A DNA stretch of 64,000 bases, from assembly GCF_019243775.1 (NCBI RefSeq), contig NZ_CP069157.1, positions 2,046,001-2,110,000 of the forward strand, read 5' to 3'. This document shows positions 55,024 through 64,000 of this stretch, one piece after another (position 1 is the stretch's first letter; each line of letters opens with the position of its first letter). Position numbers and translations under genes: made by a program. The notes beneath the pieces were generated by a model, which was given only the letters and a program-made list of their open reading frames with translations, was not told the origin of the DNA and did not search any database. The stretch is from Morganella morganii. Its GTDB lineage: Bacteria; Pseudomonadota; Gammaproteobacteria; Enterobacterales; Enterobacteriaceae.

Positions 55024-55689
55024 GTGCAAATTCTATTAGTCGAAGACGATTTACAATTAGGTAAAGCACTGTGCCGGGGACTGGAACTGGCCGGTTTTCG
55101 TGTGTGCTGGCTGCGTTTACTGGCCGATGCCCGTAAGCGGCTGACAGAACAGCATTTTGACCTGATGCTGCTGGATCTGGGGTTACCGGACGGCGACGGG
55201 TTTGACTCTCTGGTGGAGTGGCGCAACAGCGGGGAGCAAATCCCGATTATTATTATGACCGCCCGCAATCAGCGTGATCATCTGGTCAATTCCCTCGATT
55301 CAGGGGCGGATGATTTTATTTCCAAACCGGTTGAACTGCCGGAATTAATTTCCCGCGTTAAAGCAGTTTCCCGCCGTATTGCCGGTTTTTCCTCACAGTT
55401 ATGGAAAGTGGATAATATCACCCTTAACCCGATGAACCATCAGGTGACACTGAATGACGAGTTATTACTGCTCTCCGGCAAAGAGTATCAGCTGTTATAT
55501 GAATTAATGCGCAATACCGGTAATGTGGTGCGTAAGCATGAGCTGGAGCAGCGTTTATTCGGGCTGGACGATAAAATCGAAAGTAATTCCCTGGAAGTGC
55601 ATATCCATAATCTGCGCCGCAAAATCGGTAAAGAGAAAGTGATTACCGTCCGCGGAATTGGTTATCTGCTGAAAAAGGACAGCGAATAA
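55024..55689 (+). CDS. OmpR-family response regulator (PmrA/QseB-like)
   Basis: This 221-residue protein has a receiver domain (QILLVEDDLQLGKAL with the acidic pair, MLLDLGLPDGDG with the phosphorylated aspartate near residue 51, TARNQRDH, and the lysine in SKPVELPEL). A winged-helix DNA-binding domain follows (SGKEYQLLYELM, VVRKHELEQRLF, NSLEVHIHNLRRKIG, VRGIGYLL). It starts at GTG 55024 with GAGG five bases upstream. It is joined end to start with the kinase gene. Likely targets are envelope or adhesion genes; the signal is unknown. Confidence 0.88.
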   Translation: MQILLVEDDLQLGKALCRGLELAGFRVCWLRLLADARKRLTEQHFDLMLLDLGLPDGDGFDSLVEWRNSGEQIPIIIMTARNQRDHLVNSLDSGADDFISKPVELPELISRVKAVSRRIAGFSSQLWKVDNITLNPMNHQVTLNDELLLLSGKEYQLLYELMRNTGNVVRKHELEQRLFGLDDKIESNSLEVHIHNLRRKIGKEKVITVRGIGYLLKKDSE

Positions 55690-57108
55690 GTGAGAATCCG
55701 CTCATTCTTTGTTTATACCGTTCTCCTTCAGACCTTCTCAATGCTCCTGCTGTGGGGCGTCTGGATAGCCTGGCTGAAATACGCTTATCTGCCCGGTTTA
55801 AGTGAAGATTTTAATGCCCAGCAGATGGTGATTGCCCGTGGTGTCTCTGACACACTGCGGGAAACCCCCACGGATTCCGCCACCTTCCCGCAGATTGCCC
55901 GTGCCCTGGAGAGTATGTACGCCAATGCGATGAAAAGCGGCCTGGAAGAGGAAAATTATGATCCGCTGGTCGCTATTCTGCACAGTACAACGGGCGAAGT
56001 GCTGTACAGTAATAAACCGGATGTTCATATTCCGCTGAAACCAGACGGAATCGAGCGTTTCACCGAGGACGGCGAAACCTGGTATCTTGCTTATAATACC
56101 GACCCGGATATGCAGCGCACTGCGGTTATCGGGGAATCCGGCACCGACCGCCATATGCTGATCGGCGACCCGGCAACCGGCACCGCCGTCCCGCTGCTGT
56201 TTATTCTCGGCACCATGCTCTCATCCACGATTATCACCACCTATCTCAGTCTGCGCCCGCTGCGTGAAACCACCCGCAGTATCGCCACCCGTAACCCCGG
56301 CAACCTGACACCCATCAGCATGAAATATCAGTACAATGAAATGCGTCCGGTACTGCATGCCATTAACCAGCTGATGCAGCGGGTGGATGCCGCCAATCTG
56401 CGGGAAAAACAGTTTATGGCGGATGCCGCTCATGAACTGCGTACGCCGATTGCCGCCGTACTGGCACAAATTCATCTGCTCAAACAGATTGATGACCCGG
56501 CGGAGCGCAACGAAATCACTGCGGATATGGAAATCAGTCTGGATCGCGCGGTATCACTGTCACGGCAGCTGATTGATCTGGCCCGGCTGGAAACGGAAGA
56601 TTATCCGCTGAAAATGGAAGAGATCGACCTGACCCAGGCACTGAGCCACACCATTGCCATGCTGGTGCCCTACGCCCTGCGCAAAAATATTGAGTTTTCC
56701 TTCGACGGTCCGGAAAGCTGCATTGTTGTCACCGATAAACAGGCGCTGTTCTCCATCATCAACAATATTCTGAATAATGCGGTGAAATACTGCCCGCCGG
56801 ACAGCCAGGCCGAAGTCTCGCTGGACACCGGCAATCCGGATGAAGTGCAGATTATTATCCGCGACAACGGCAACGGCATCAGTGAGCAGTACCGCCACCG
56901 CCTGTTCTCTCGCTTTTTCCGTGTGCCGGGCTGCAGTGAAAACGGCAGCGGTCTCGGCCTTGCCATTGCACAGAATCTGGCGGAAAAAATCGGCGGTTAT
57001 CTCTCCGTCACCGACGGATTGCAGCAGCGCGGTATCGGGTTTGTGATCCACATTCCGGCAAAAAACCGTGAAATTTCCGCTGCTTCCCATGACAGTTCTG
57101 AAACATAA
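55690..57108 (+). CDS. sensor histidine kinase (PmrB/QseC-like)
   Basis: This 472-residue inner-membrane kinase begins with GTG. It has two membrane helices (about 8-30 and 160-180) around a periplasmic sensor region, a HAMP-like linker (SLRPLRETTRSI), the H-box FMADAAHELRTPIAAVLAQI (histidine near 245), and ATPase motifs NNILNNAVKYCPP (N-box), IIRDNGNGIS and GSGLGLAIAQN. The periplasmic LPGLSEDFNAQQ region resembles the 2CSK sensor family. It should phosphorylate the preceding regulator. Confidence 0.87.
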   Translation: MRIRSFFVYTVLLQTFSMLLLWGVWIAWLKYAYLPGLSEDFNAQQMVIARGVSDTLRETPTDSATFPQIARALESMYANAMKSGLEEENYDPLVAILHSTTGEVLYSNKPDVHIPLKPDGIERFTEDGETWYLAYNTDPDMQRTAVIGESGTDRHMLIGDPATGTAVPLLFILGTMLSSTIITTYLSLRPLRETTRSIATRNPGNLTPISMKYQYNEMRPVLHAINQLMQRVDAANLREKQFMADAAHELRTPIAAVLAQIHLLKQIDDPAERNEITADMEISLDRAVSLSRQLIDLARLETEDYPLKMEEIDLTQALSHTIAMLVPYALRKNIEFSFDGPESCIVVTDKQALFSIINNILNNAVKYCPPDSQAEVSLDTGNPDEVQIIIRDNGNGISEQYRHRLFSRFFRVPGCSENGSGLGLAIAQNLAEKIGGYLSVTDGLQQRGIGFVIHIPAKNREISAASHDSSET

Positions 57109-57143
57109 GGCTATGCTGAAAAAAGTCAGAACAGGAGGGACAG

Positions 57144-57716
57144 ATGAAACAGGCACTGATTATTATCGACCTTATTAATGACATTACCGGCAAACACGGG
57201 CTTTCCAACGCCTGCCATGACCAGACTGCCGCCCGTAATCTGATTGCAGCCACACGGGAAACCGCCCGTCAGGCGCGGCAGCGGGATATTCCCGTGGTAT
57301 GGGTGCGGGTCGGGTTTGCGGATGACTGGCATGATATCCCCGCCGGATCACCGATGTTTCAGCGGGCAAAAGAGATTGGTGCCCTGAAACTGAGCGGCAG
57401 CGGTTGTGACTGGGCAGACGGTACGGATGTGCAGAAAGAGGATGTCTGTTTTGTGAAGAAAGGCGTTAGTGCCTTTGCAGGAAATGATTTGCTGATCTGG
57501 CTGCGTAAAGCCGGGATTGAACACCTTGTTCTGGCCGGTGTCAGCACGGTGATGGCAATTCAGAGCACCGCGCGTTATGCCCACGACAGCGGGTTTTATG
57601 TCTCGGTAGCGGAGGATTTGTGTGCCGCACCGACAGCGGAGCTGCACCAGATAAGTCTGGAGATGCTCCGCCCGATGGCTGCTATCACCACATCCGCCGC
57701 CTGGCTGGCACAATAA
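57144..57716 (+). CDS. isochorismatase-fold protein lacking the usual cysteine
   Basis: This 190-residue protein has the isochorismatase fold. The catalytic aspartate lies in ALIIIDLINDI, and FVKKGVSAFAGNDLLIWLRK supplies the lysine. At the nucleophile position the sequence is LVLAGVSTVMAIQSTARYA, where an alanine takes the place of the cysteine expected after GV-x-T-x-x. The fold is otherwise complete and the reading frame is intact. It may be a cofactor-binding or non-hydrolytic member, or a subset using another residue. AGGAGG lies upstream of the ATG. Confidence 0.8.
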   Translation: MKQALIIIDLINDITGKHGLSNACHDQTAARNLIAATRETARQARQRDIPVVWVRVGFADDWHDIPAGSPMFQRAKEIGALKLSGSGCDWADGTDVQKEDVCFVKKGVSAFAGNDLLIWLRKAGIEHLVLAGVSTVMAIQSTARYAHDSGFYVSVAEDLCAAPTAELHQISLEMLRPMAAITTSAAWLAQ

Positions 57717-57758
57717 TCTTTTATCATCCGCGCAGTGATGCTGCGCGGGTCTCTCTGT

Positions 57759-58085
57759 TTACCACAGCGACAGCAGATAACGCAGCAGTGCGGTCACAAT
57801 CGCAGCGGCCAGCACAATCACCAGAAACGGCTTTTTATACCACGTCAGTATTCCCGCAACCGCCACTCCGGCCATTTTCGGCCAGTCTGATAATTCCTGT
57901 CCGCTGAAAATCGTCATCGTTACCGCCACAGCAAACAGAATGACAATCGCCCCCGTGGAAAGCAGATTTTTAACGTGTGACGACACCGAGAAACGCCCGC
58001 TGAGCAGCGCCCCGGACGCCCGCATGGCATACGTACCGACCGCCAGCAGCGCGATCCCCGTCAGAATGGATAATGTATCCGGCAT
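57759..58085 (-). CDS. branched-chain amino acid exporter subunit AzlD
   Basis: This 108-residue protein has four membrane helices with the AzlD pattern: GTYAMRASGALLSG near the start and FAVAVTMTIFSG, followed by helices ending in LLRYLLSLW. Its start overlaps the AzlC stop by one base (TAATG). AzlCD (YgaZH-type) pairs export branched-chain amino acids or analogues across the inner membrane. Confidence 0.85.
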   Translation of the reverse strand: MPDTLSILTGIALLAVGTYAMRASGALLSGRFSVSSHVKNLLSTGAIVILFAVAVTMTIFSGQELSDWPKMAGVAVAGILTWYKKPFLVIVLAAAIVTALLRYLLSLW

Positions 58086-58747
58086 TACGCTCTCCTCAGG
58101 CTGACCACCAGCCCCAGCAGTGATAACAGCACCGGGATCCCCGGCGGTAAAAATGGCGTTGCCGCCAGGGCAATCACCGCTCCCAGCAGAGCAGCGCGGC
58201 GTGTTTTCGCCTCACGCAGTGCAGGCAGACACAATGCCAGGATAATCGCCGGGAACATGGCATCCAGCCCCAGCGCTTTGGTATCCACAATAAAGGTACC
58301 GAGAAACTCACCGATAATCGTCCCCAGCGGCCAGCACAGAAAAATTCCCAGCCCGCACAGCCAGAATGCGGCTTTCTGTTTGTCCTTCTGTTTTTCCGCC
58401 AGACCGAACACCACACTCTCATCATTAAGAATATGGAAGCCCAACAGTTTTTTCGGGCCTTTACCGGCAAGGTCGTGCACCGCAAGGCTGAACGGCACAT
58501 GACGGGCATTCACCAGCAACCCGGCCAGCGCCGCAGACACCGGACTGCCGCCGGCCGCCACAACGCCGATAAACAGAAACTCTGACGCCCCTGCCAGCAC
58601 AACCAGGGACAGTGTCAGCGGTACCCAGAGCGGAAAACCGTTGGCATGCGCCAGCGCCCCGTAGGAAACGCCGACAATTAAATCCGCCACACAAACCAGC
58701 AAAATATTGCGGATCATGGCATTATCGAGTGGAATAGCGAGTTTCAT
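58085..58747 (-). CDS. branched-chain amino acid exporter subunit AzlC
   Basis: This 220-residue membrane protein has the AzlC signatures: GVSYGALAHANGFPLWVPLT, ASEFLFIGVVAAG, NARHVPFSLAVHDL and ILNDESVVFGLAEKQ. It is the large subunit of an AzlCD exporter. It diverges from a helix-turn-helix/cupin gene at 58854, an arrangement in which the regulator commonly controls the transporter. Confidence 0.87.
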   Translation of the reverse strand: MKLAIPLDNAMIRNILLVCVADLIVGVSYGALAHANGFPLWVPLTLSLVVLAGASEFLFIGVVAAGGSPVSAALAGLLVNARHVPFSLAVHDLAGKGPKKLLGFHILNDESVVFGLAEKQKDKQKAAFWLCGLGIFLCWPLGTIIGEFLGTFIVDTKALGLDAMFPAIILALCLPALREAKTRRAALLGAVIALAATPFLPPGIPVLLSLLGLVVSLRRA

Positions 58748-58853
58748 TGCGATAGACTTATAAATTGAACGATACGTTCATTATGTCGAACGGTTTAAAT
58801 TACGCAAGTGTTAATTCCGGGTTATTTCCGTTAACCAGCAGAGAGTGTATTTT

Positions 58854-59411
58854 ATGGATTCACCTATCACCCCGCCCCTGCAGATCATGGCTGTCAGGCT
58901 GACCGAAGAGCGTCAGCGCCAGGGACGTTCCATCGCTGATGTCGCGCGCAGTGCCGGTATTGCAAAATCCACACTGTCACAGCTGGAATCGGCACAGGGA
59001 AACCCGGGAATCGAAACACTGTGGTCGCTCTGTGTGGCACTGAATATCCCGTTTGCCAGTCTGTTTGAAACCCCGAAAAGCCGGGTAACCGTTTTGCGGC
59101 GCGGGGAAGGTATTCAGGTCAGTGCTGAGAATGCGTATTACCACGCTTTTCTGCTCTCTTCCGCTTCTGCGGTTAACCGCCGTGACCTGTACACCATCAC
59201 CGCGCAGCCCGGCAAAGACCGCGTGTCTGAGCCGCATATGGCACAGGTTACCGAACATATCCTGCTGATGACCGGCAGTGCCGTCGTCGGTACCCTTGAT
59301 GAACCCGCCACACTTTTGCCCGGCGACTATATTTCCTACCCCGGCGATGTCCCGCATATTTTTAAGGCGCTGGAGCCCAATACCACGGCAGTCATGATTA
59401 TTGAGCACTGA
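58854..59411 (+). CDS. XRE-family regulator with cupin domain
   Basis: This 185-residue protein has an N-terminal helix-turn-helix (about 10-65: RQRQGRSIADVARSAGIAKS, TLSQLESAQGNPGIETLWSL) and a C-terminal cupin (about 110-180: HILLMTGSAVVGTLDEPATL, LPGDYISYPGDVPHIFKAL). It should bind a small molecule through the cupin and control the divergent azlCD genes. GAGAG precedes ATG 58854; the in-frame GTG upstream is less likely. The intergenic gap of about 105 bases would hold the operator. Confidence 0.87.
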   Translation: MDSPITPPLQIMAVRLTEERQRQGRSIADVARSAGIAKSTLSQLESAQGNPGIETLWSLCVALNIPFASLFETPKSRVTVLRRGEGIQVSAENAYYHAFLLSSASAVNRRDLYTITAQPGKDRVSEPHMAQVTEHILLMTGSAVVGTLDEPATLLPGDYISYPGDVPHIFKALEPNTTAVMIIEH

Positions 59412-59554
59412 TTTTACGCATTTGGTATTCACAAATACTTACTTATCGCAAATAATGTAAAGTGAAGTTTATCATTTCGGGTATATTCCGCATCCGGTAT
59501 CAGGCTGCCCTGCATGCTCTGATGCCGCTGTAACGGGCTTACTAAGGAAAAACC

Positions 59555-60127
59555 ATGCTTGATTTTAATCGTCAGAATTTAACTCATATGACAGCCGACG
59601 CCCTGAAGAAACAACGGGGCTACCTGTGGATCATCGCCATTCTCCTGCTGGCCGGTGGTGTGGCCTGTCTGATGAACCCGCTGATATCCGGTGTGACTCT
59701 CAGCTATATTATCGGGGGGCTTCTCCTGATAAACGGGATCTCCATGTTATTTGTGACACTCAGCAGCCGGCTCTACAGCGGCGGCAGTAAGCTGTTTTCC
59801 GTTCTGGTTGCGGTCGCCTATCTCCTTCTGGGTTATGTGTTCCTGACCGAACCGCTCACCGGGATGCTCAGCCTCGCTATTCTGCTCGCCATTCTGTTTA
59901 TTGCCGGCGGGATCCTGCGTCTGGGTTCTGGTCTGCGTCAGATGTCTCAGGCGCGCGGCTGGCTGAACATTATCATCGGCCTGCTCGATCTGTTTATCGC
60001 TTACCTGCTGGTCGGTAACGGCCCGATTGTGTCTGTCACCCTGATTGCGACTCTGGTCGGTATTGAACTGCTGTTCAGCTCTTTTGGTCTGATCGCCGTC
60101 GCTTCTGCCCTGAAAAAGAATAATTAA
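59555..60127 (+). CDS. hdeD: HdeD family membrane protein
   Basis: This 190-residue protein has six membrane helices arranged as three pairs, with GGVACLMNPLISGVTLSYII and a later repeat FLTEPLTGMLSLAILLA, the DUF308/HdeD pattern. E. coli HdeD is involved in acid resistance at high cell density. It lacks the hdeAB neighbours of E. coli. AAGGA lies upstream of the ATG. A terminator with a T19 tract follows. Confidence 0.82.
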   Translation: MLDFNRQNLTHMTADALKKQRGYLWIIAILLLAGGVACLMNPLISGVTLSYIIGGLLLINGISMLFVTLSSRLYSGGSKLFSVLVAVAYLLLGYVFLTEPLTGMLSLAILLAILFIAGGILRLGSGLRQMSQARGWLNIIIGLLDLFIAYLLVGNGPIVSVTLIATLVGIELLFSSFGLIAVASALKKNN

Positions 60128-60136
60128 CCGCATCCG

Positions 60137-60192
60137 GTGGCGCGGACAAATAATTTGCCGCGCCACATCCCCCTTTTTTTTTTTTTTTTTTT
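60137..60192 (+). terminator. hdeD terminator with T19 homopolymer
   Basis: A nine-pair stem GTGGCGCGG/CCGCGCCAC (60137-60145 with 60158-60166), ATCCCCC, then 19 consecutive T (60174-60192). Homopolymers of this size are rare outside phase-variable or repeat-prone sites. Confidence 0.85.
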
Positions 60193-60328
60193 CGCTTTTC
60201 CCGTATCTTTACATACCCTTTCAGTACCCGTGCCTGAAAAATGGTACAGTATTCAATGTGATCCCATTTTTAACATTTTGCTGCTCACTAAGGAGTCTGT
60301 AAAAACCACGTCACAGGAGACATTTTTT

Positions 60329-61612
60329 ATGGAGCAACAACTGCGGTTATGGCTGCAACAACAATTTGAACTCAGTAATGACTACGCCTCATGGGCGGCC
60401 ATTACCGGGGTTATTGTCCTTATTCTGGCTATCGCTGTTATTCTGCATCTTACCCTGCACAAAGGCCTTCTGCCGTATATTGAACGCCGCACCGGTGGTG
60501 CTCAGCGTCCGTGGGGCGCGTTAATTACCCGCACCCGGCTGTTTAACCGGTTTGCCTTTCTGATTCAGGGGATAGTATTTAATATCCAGGCGCTGATCTG
60601 GCTGGGACGCGGCTCTGCCGCACAGGAGATCCTCACGACCGGCGCACAGGCATGGTGTCTGTTGTTCGGCATGCTGCTGCTGTTTTCCGTGATGGACATT
60701 CTTCAGAACCTCTCCCGCCATACCCCGTCTCTGAGCCGCCTTCCGCTGCGCGGCGTGATGCAGAGCCTGAAACTGATTATCGCGGTGCTCTTCAGTATCC
60801 TGATTATTTCGCTGCTGATAGGAAAATCCCCGCTGATTTTACTGAGCGGACTCGGTGCCATGACCGCCGTGCTGATGCTGGTCTTTAAAGACCCGATCAT
60901 GGGACTGGTAGCCGGTATTCAGTTATCGGTCAATGATATGCTTAATGTCGGGGACTGGCTGGAGATGCCGAAATACGGCGCGGACGGTGCCGTGACGGAT
61001 ATCGGGCTGACCACGGTCAAAGTGCAGAACTGGGATAATACCATCACCACCATCCCGACTTACGCCCTGATTTCCGATTCCTTCAAAAACTGGCAGGGAA
61101 TGACGGCATCCGGCGGACGGCGCATCAAACGCAGCATGAACCTGGATACCACCAGCATCCGTTTTCTGACTGATGAAGAGATCAGCCGGCTGCGGCAATC
61201 AAACCTGATAGCCGGGTATATCGATGCCAAATTACAGGAAATCGCAGAATACAATGCGCAGGAACCCGGAGATACCCTGCTCAACCAGCGGCGGCTGACC
61301 AATATCGGGACATTCCGTGCGTATGCGGAGGCATACATCAAAGCCAGTCCGCATATTCACAAGAAGATGACGACCATGGTGCGCCAGCTGGCACCGACAC
61401 CGGACGGGCTGCCGGTGGAAATCTACGCCTTCACCAATGTGACGGCGTGGATAAGCTATGAGCAAATCCAGTCCGATATTTTTGATCACCTGTTTGCGAT
61501 CCTGCCGCAATTCTGGCTGCGGGTGCATCAGACACCAACGGGCTTTGATATGCGCGGTATTGCCGCGCATTTCGCCCGTGAGTGTGAATCAGAACGCCGA
61601 GCCGGGCTGTAA
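60329..61612 (+). CDS. ybdG: mechanosensitive channel YbdG/MscM
   Basis: This 427-residue MscS-family protein has five membrane helices. The pore region [20 protein letters not shown] leads into [20 protein letters not shown] and [20 protein letters not shown], where the E. coli YbdG pattern is nearly unchanged. The C-terminal cytosolic cage contains [19 protein letters not shown] and [17 protein letters not shown]. It releases ions and solutes on osmotic downshock. ATG 60329 has AGGAG nine bases upstream; a longer in-frame start would run through the T19 tract and is rejected. Confidence 0.9.
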   Translation: MEQQLRLWLQQQFELSNDYASWAAITGVIVLILAIAVILHLTLHKGLLPYIERRTGGAQRPWGALITRTRLFNRFAFLIQGIVFNIQALIWLGRGSAAQEILTTGAQAWCLLFGMLLLFSVMDILQNLSRHTPSLSRLPLRGVMQSLKLIIAVLFSILIISLLIGKSPLILLSGLGAMTAVLMLVFKDPIMGLVAGIQLSVNDMLNVGDWLEMPKYGADGAVTDIGLTTVKVQNWDNTITTIPTYALISDSFKNWQGMTASGGRRIKRSMNLDTTSIRFLTDEEISRLRQSNLIAGYIDAKLQEIAEYNAQEPGDTLLNQRRLTNIGTFRAYAEAYIKASPHIHKKMTTMVRQLAPTPDGLPVEIYAFTNVTAWISYEQIQSDIFDHLFAILPQFWLRVHQTPTGFDMRGIAAHFARECESERRAGL

Positions 61613-62125
61613 CAGAAACTCCGCCTCTTCCGGGGTGGAGTTCCGCCCCAGAATCTCATTGCGGTGCGGGTAGCGGCCGAAGCGGTCAATGATCGCTTTG
61701 TGCCGCCGCTCAAAATCCTCCGTGCTCTCATCAAGCCCTTTAAACAACTGTTCCGCCTGCTGATGGATCAGTGCGGATTCTGAATGCATATACGGCATCA
61801 GCACAAACTTGCGCTGAACCGGGGGCAGTTGCAGATAATCCGGTGTTTTCACTGCTTCCTGTGCCAGCACCAGCGCCATCGGGTCCTGTGCAAATGACCG
61901 CGCGTCACCGCGCCAGAGGTTACGGGAAAACTGATCCAGCACGAGGATCTCCGCCAGACGTCCGCCGATGTGTGCCCGCCAGCTGGAACATTCTCCGGCA
62001 GCTGCCTGCTCCCATACCTTAAGAAAACGGCGGCGGATCAGGTCATCAAACTGTGTGTCTTTCTTAAACCATTGTTCCGGTGTGGCTTCATTAAACCAGA
62101 AATCCAGAATCTGTTGTGCTTCCAT
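61589..62125 (-). CDS. DUF924 family protein
   Basis: This 178-residue helical protein has the DUF924 pattern: [62 protein letters not shown] and [17 protein letters not shown]. It is cytosolic and TPR-like; function unknown. The start is ATG 62125, seven bases after GGAG. It overlaps the 3' end of the mechanosensitive channel by 24 bases, tail to tail. Confidence 0.88.
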   Translation of the reverse strand: MEAQQILDFWFNEATPEQWFKKDTQFDDLIRRRFLKVWEQAAAGECSSWRAHIGGRLAEILVLDQFSRNLWRGDARSFAQDPMALVLAQEAVKTPDYLQLPPVQRKFVLMPYMHSESALIHQQAEQLFKGLDESTEDFERRHKAIIDRFGRYPHRNEILGRNSTPEEAEFLLQPGSAF

Positions 62126-62253
62126 CGTCAGTCTCCTTATCAGTCCGGCCATGAGGATCTCTCCCTTTGCCCGGCGGTCATATCACGGTATGCTGGGAAA
62201 TCATTATTAGTTTAACGCATATATTGTCAATTATTTATCACAGGCCGATATTC

Positions 62254-63147
62254 ATGGGAAAACTGTCCGCACACACCGCCACATTTTACGGCGTTCTGGC
62301 CATTCTGTTCTGGAGTACTATTGTCGGATTAATCAAACGGGTCAGTGAGGATTTCGGGCCTGCTTTCGGTGCGGCGCTGATATACACCCTGGGCTCAGTG
62401 ATGTTACTGCTGGTGACCGGATTTCCGGCCATCCGCCGCTGGCCGCGCCGCTATCTTATCTGGGGCACGCTGTTGTTCGTCAGTTATGAGATCTGCTTTA
62501 TTCTGGCGCTCGGTTTTTCTCAGAACCGTCAGCAGGCGATTGAACTGGGTATGGTGAATTACCTGTGGCCTTCCCTGACTGTCGGACTGGCTGTACTCAT
62601 GGGCGGGCAGCGTCTGCGCCTGCCGCTGATAGCCGGTCTGGTGCTGGCGGTGCTCGGTATCAGCCGGGTGATTGGCGGAGAGAACGGGTTATCCCTCAGT
62701 TCTGTCGCCGCCAATGTCGCACTTAATCCGCTGAGTTACGGCCTGGCGTTTGCCGGTGCGGTGATCTGGGCCTTCTACAGTAATTTATCACGCAGGCTGG
62801 CGGACGGTAATAACGGCATTACCCTGTTTTTTATCATCACCGCCCTGATGCTGTGGGTGGTGACAGCCTTTGACGGCATCACACTGCCCGCTGAATTTTC
62901 CGTGTCGACCGTTGGTTTTCTGGTTGCCGCCGCTGCACTGTCCTGTGCCGCAAATGCACTCTGGACCATTGCGGTACTGCGCGGTAATGTTGCCCTGATA
63001 GGTACACTCTCTTATTTTACCCCGGTACTTTCCACCGCGTTTTCCGCATTATTACTCAGCACTGCTCTCTCCTTTGCATTCTGGCAGGGGGTGCTGATGG
63101 TTACCGGTGGTTCCTTATTATGCTGGCTCGCCACCCGCCGGAAATAA
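62254..63147 (+). CDS. yddG: aromatic amino acid exporter YddG
   Basis: This 297-residue DMT-superfamily protein has ten membrane helices in two EamA repeats. TATFYGVLAILFWSTIVGLI and YEICFILALGFSQNRQQAIE are YddG signatures, followed by MVNYLWPSLTVGLAVL. It exports aromatic amino acids and analogues. Start 62254 (MGKLSAHT) gives the E. coli length of about 293; longer in-frame starts lack a family match. Confidence 0.87.
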   Translation: MGKLSAHTATFYGVLAILFWSTIVGLIKRVSEDFGPAFGAALIYTLGSVMLLLVTGFPAIRRWPRRYLIWGTLLFVSYEICFILALGFSQNRQQAIELGMVNYLWPSLTVGLAVLMGGQRLRLPLIAGLVLAVLGISRVIGGENGLSLSSVAANVALNPLSYGLAFAGAVIWAFYSNLSRRLADGNNGITLFFIITALMLWVVTAFDGITLPAEFSVSTVGFLVAAAALSCAANALWTIAVLRGNVALIGTLSYFTPVLSTAFSALLLSTALSFAFWQGVLMVTGGSLLCWLATRRK

Positions 63148-63228
63148 CATGAAAATGAACCGGCGGATTTCCGGCGGAATATGCTAAATTAGCGCCATGC
63201 TATTATTGGTTGCTTTTCAGGAAATACG

Positions 63229-64000
63229 ATGTCCAAAAAACTTAAACATAAACTGGTTAATTTATTCTTACAGATTTATACGCGCCGCCGTGATTTTTCG
63301 CACTCCGTCGCTGCCTTTAAACAGCTGAAGACTATCGACTTCCGGAATATTGTTATTTATTCGACAACGGCACTCGGGGATTTTCTGATGAATACCCCGG
63401 CAATTCATGAAGTCAGAAAGCGTTTTCCTGATGCCAGAATTACCGTTGTTTCCGGTAATAAAATGGCACCTTATATCCTCACCGGTATCGGTAAAGACTG
63501 GGACGATGTGGTGTGCTGGAACAGCAAAGTCAATACCGTACTGAAACTGGTCAGGGATTTAAAAGCGCACGGAACACCGGATCTGGTTCTGATTATGCAC
63601 TCACATAACCCGTATGATTATCTGAGCGCAGTCATGACCGGGGCACCGTTTGTTTTCCGCTGTAATCATCCGACAAACCCGTATATGGAGCGCTGGCTGA
63701 CAAACTCGACCCGCTTTGCACACCGCCATTCAGTACAGGTCCGCCTTGATCTGATCACTCCGCTCGGCTGCCGGTTTACCGAAAAAAGTGTTGAGATGCG
63801 GGTACCGTGTGAGGTCACAAAAGTACCGTCACCGGTAAGACGGGTTGGTTTTCAGATGGGCGCTTCCAGTGAGGAACGACGCTGGCCGGTTGAGAATTTT
63901 GTCACACTCGCACGCACTCTGCTTACCCGGTACCGTGACCTGAATATTGTTCTGGTCGGCTCGCCGAATGAAATTCGCCTGTCCGATGAATTTCTCAGTT
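63229..64000 (+). CDS. glycosyltransferase family 9 protein, N-terminal part
   Basis: The gene runs off the right edge after 257 codons. It begins MSKKLKHKLVNLFLQIYTRR and has the family 9 (heptosyltransferase-like) pattern: IVIYSTTALGDFLMNTPAIH, a nucleotide-sugar-binding-like start, then KRFPDARITVV, and VGFQMGASSEERRWPVENFV, the second-domain motif. It probably transfers a heptose or other sugar to the lipopolysaccharide core. AGGA precedes the ATG by about eight bases. The exact acceptor cannot be told. Confidence 0.78.
   Translation, partial: MSKKLKHKLVNLFLQIYTRRRDFSHSVAAFKQLKTIDFRNIVIYSTTALGDFLMNTPAIHEVRKRFPDARITVVSGNKMAPYILTGIGKDWDDVVCWNSKVNTVLKLVRDLKAHGTPDLVLIMHSHNPYDYLSAVMTGAPFVFRCNHPTNPYMERWLTNSTRFAHRHSVQVRLDLITPLGCRFTEKSVEMRVPCEVTKVPSPVRRVGFQMGASSEERRWPVENFVTLARTLLTRYRDLNIVLVGSPNEIRLSDEFLS

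Noticed and set aside
1-64000. tRNA, rRNA, CRISPR arrays, insertion sequences and prophage genes
   Set aside because: Searched by eye for cloverleaf T-loop motifs, spaced repeats, transposase motifs and phage genes; none found.

Overview
The window looks like a chromosomal segment of an enterobacterium in the Morganellaceae, most likely Morganella or a close relative. The case rests on near-balanced base composition, on E. coli-like gene order in the core, and on close matches to enterobacterial families (ProQ, Prc, YebY/YebZ/YobA, HolE, YebF, YoaH, PabB, NudL, SdaA, ManXYZ, YobD, MntP, RlmA, GuaBA, XseA, PtrB). The genus is an inference. I see no rRNA, tRNA, insertion sequence, CRISPR array or prophage.

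Layout. 1-3.6 kb: the end of a cyanide-insensitive-type bd oxidase operon (cydB-like plus a DUF2474 peptide), a Fur-box siderophore-interacting protein, phoH with an unusual leader, and endA, which seems to have lost its C-terminal domain by a shift in an A8 run. 3.7-13.9 kb: yjjPB exporter, a TetR regulator, two UspF/G-type stress proteins, a stand-alone NAD(P)H-hydrate dehydratase, yecF, and a two-gene DUF2339/DUF3999 membrane operon. 14-17 kb: hemB, yeaO-ogt, and at least two possible 28-residue proteins.

17-33.6 kb is the conserved core: prc, proQ, msrC, the SdsR small RNA, yebY-yebZ-yobA, ftnA, holE, yebF, yoaH, pabB-nudL, sdaA, manXYZ, yobD, mntP behind a manganese riboswitch, and rlmA. 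33.6-45.5 kb is accessory and partly AT-rich: a ParB-motif protein, a secreted VWA protein, a YadA-type anchor stub, a PI-PLC-type protein with three aromatic N-terminal repeats, a small membrane peptide beside a long palindrome, an autotransporter whose passenger carries seven HAF-like repeats, and an isochorismatase-fold hydrolase / amidohydrolase / MFS cluster.

46-64 kb: guaBA divergent from xseA, ptrB, an FMN reductase, an MBL-fold protein, a PmrAB/QseBC-like two-component system, an isochorismatase-fold protein lacking the usual cysteine, azlCD with its likely cupin regulator, hdeD, a YbdG-type mechanosensitive channel behind a T19 tract, a DUF924 protein, yddG, and the start of a glycosyltransferase family 9 gene.

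The most unusual material is the 35.6-41 kb surface/toxin-like region, the endA frame break, the phoH leader and the 28-residue proteins. Much of the rest is housekeeping: purine synthesis, heme synthesis, mannose uptake, serine breakdown and post-transcriptional control by ProQ and SdsR.
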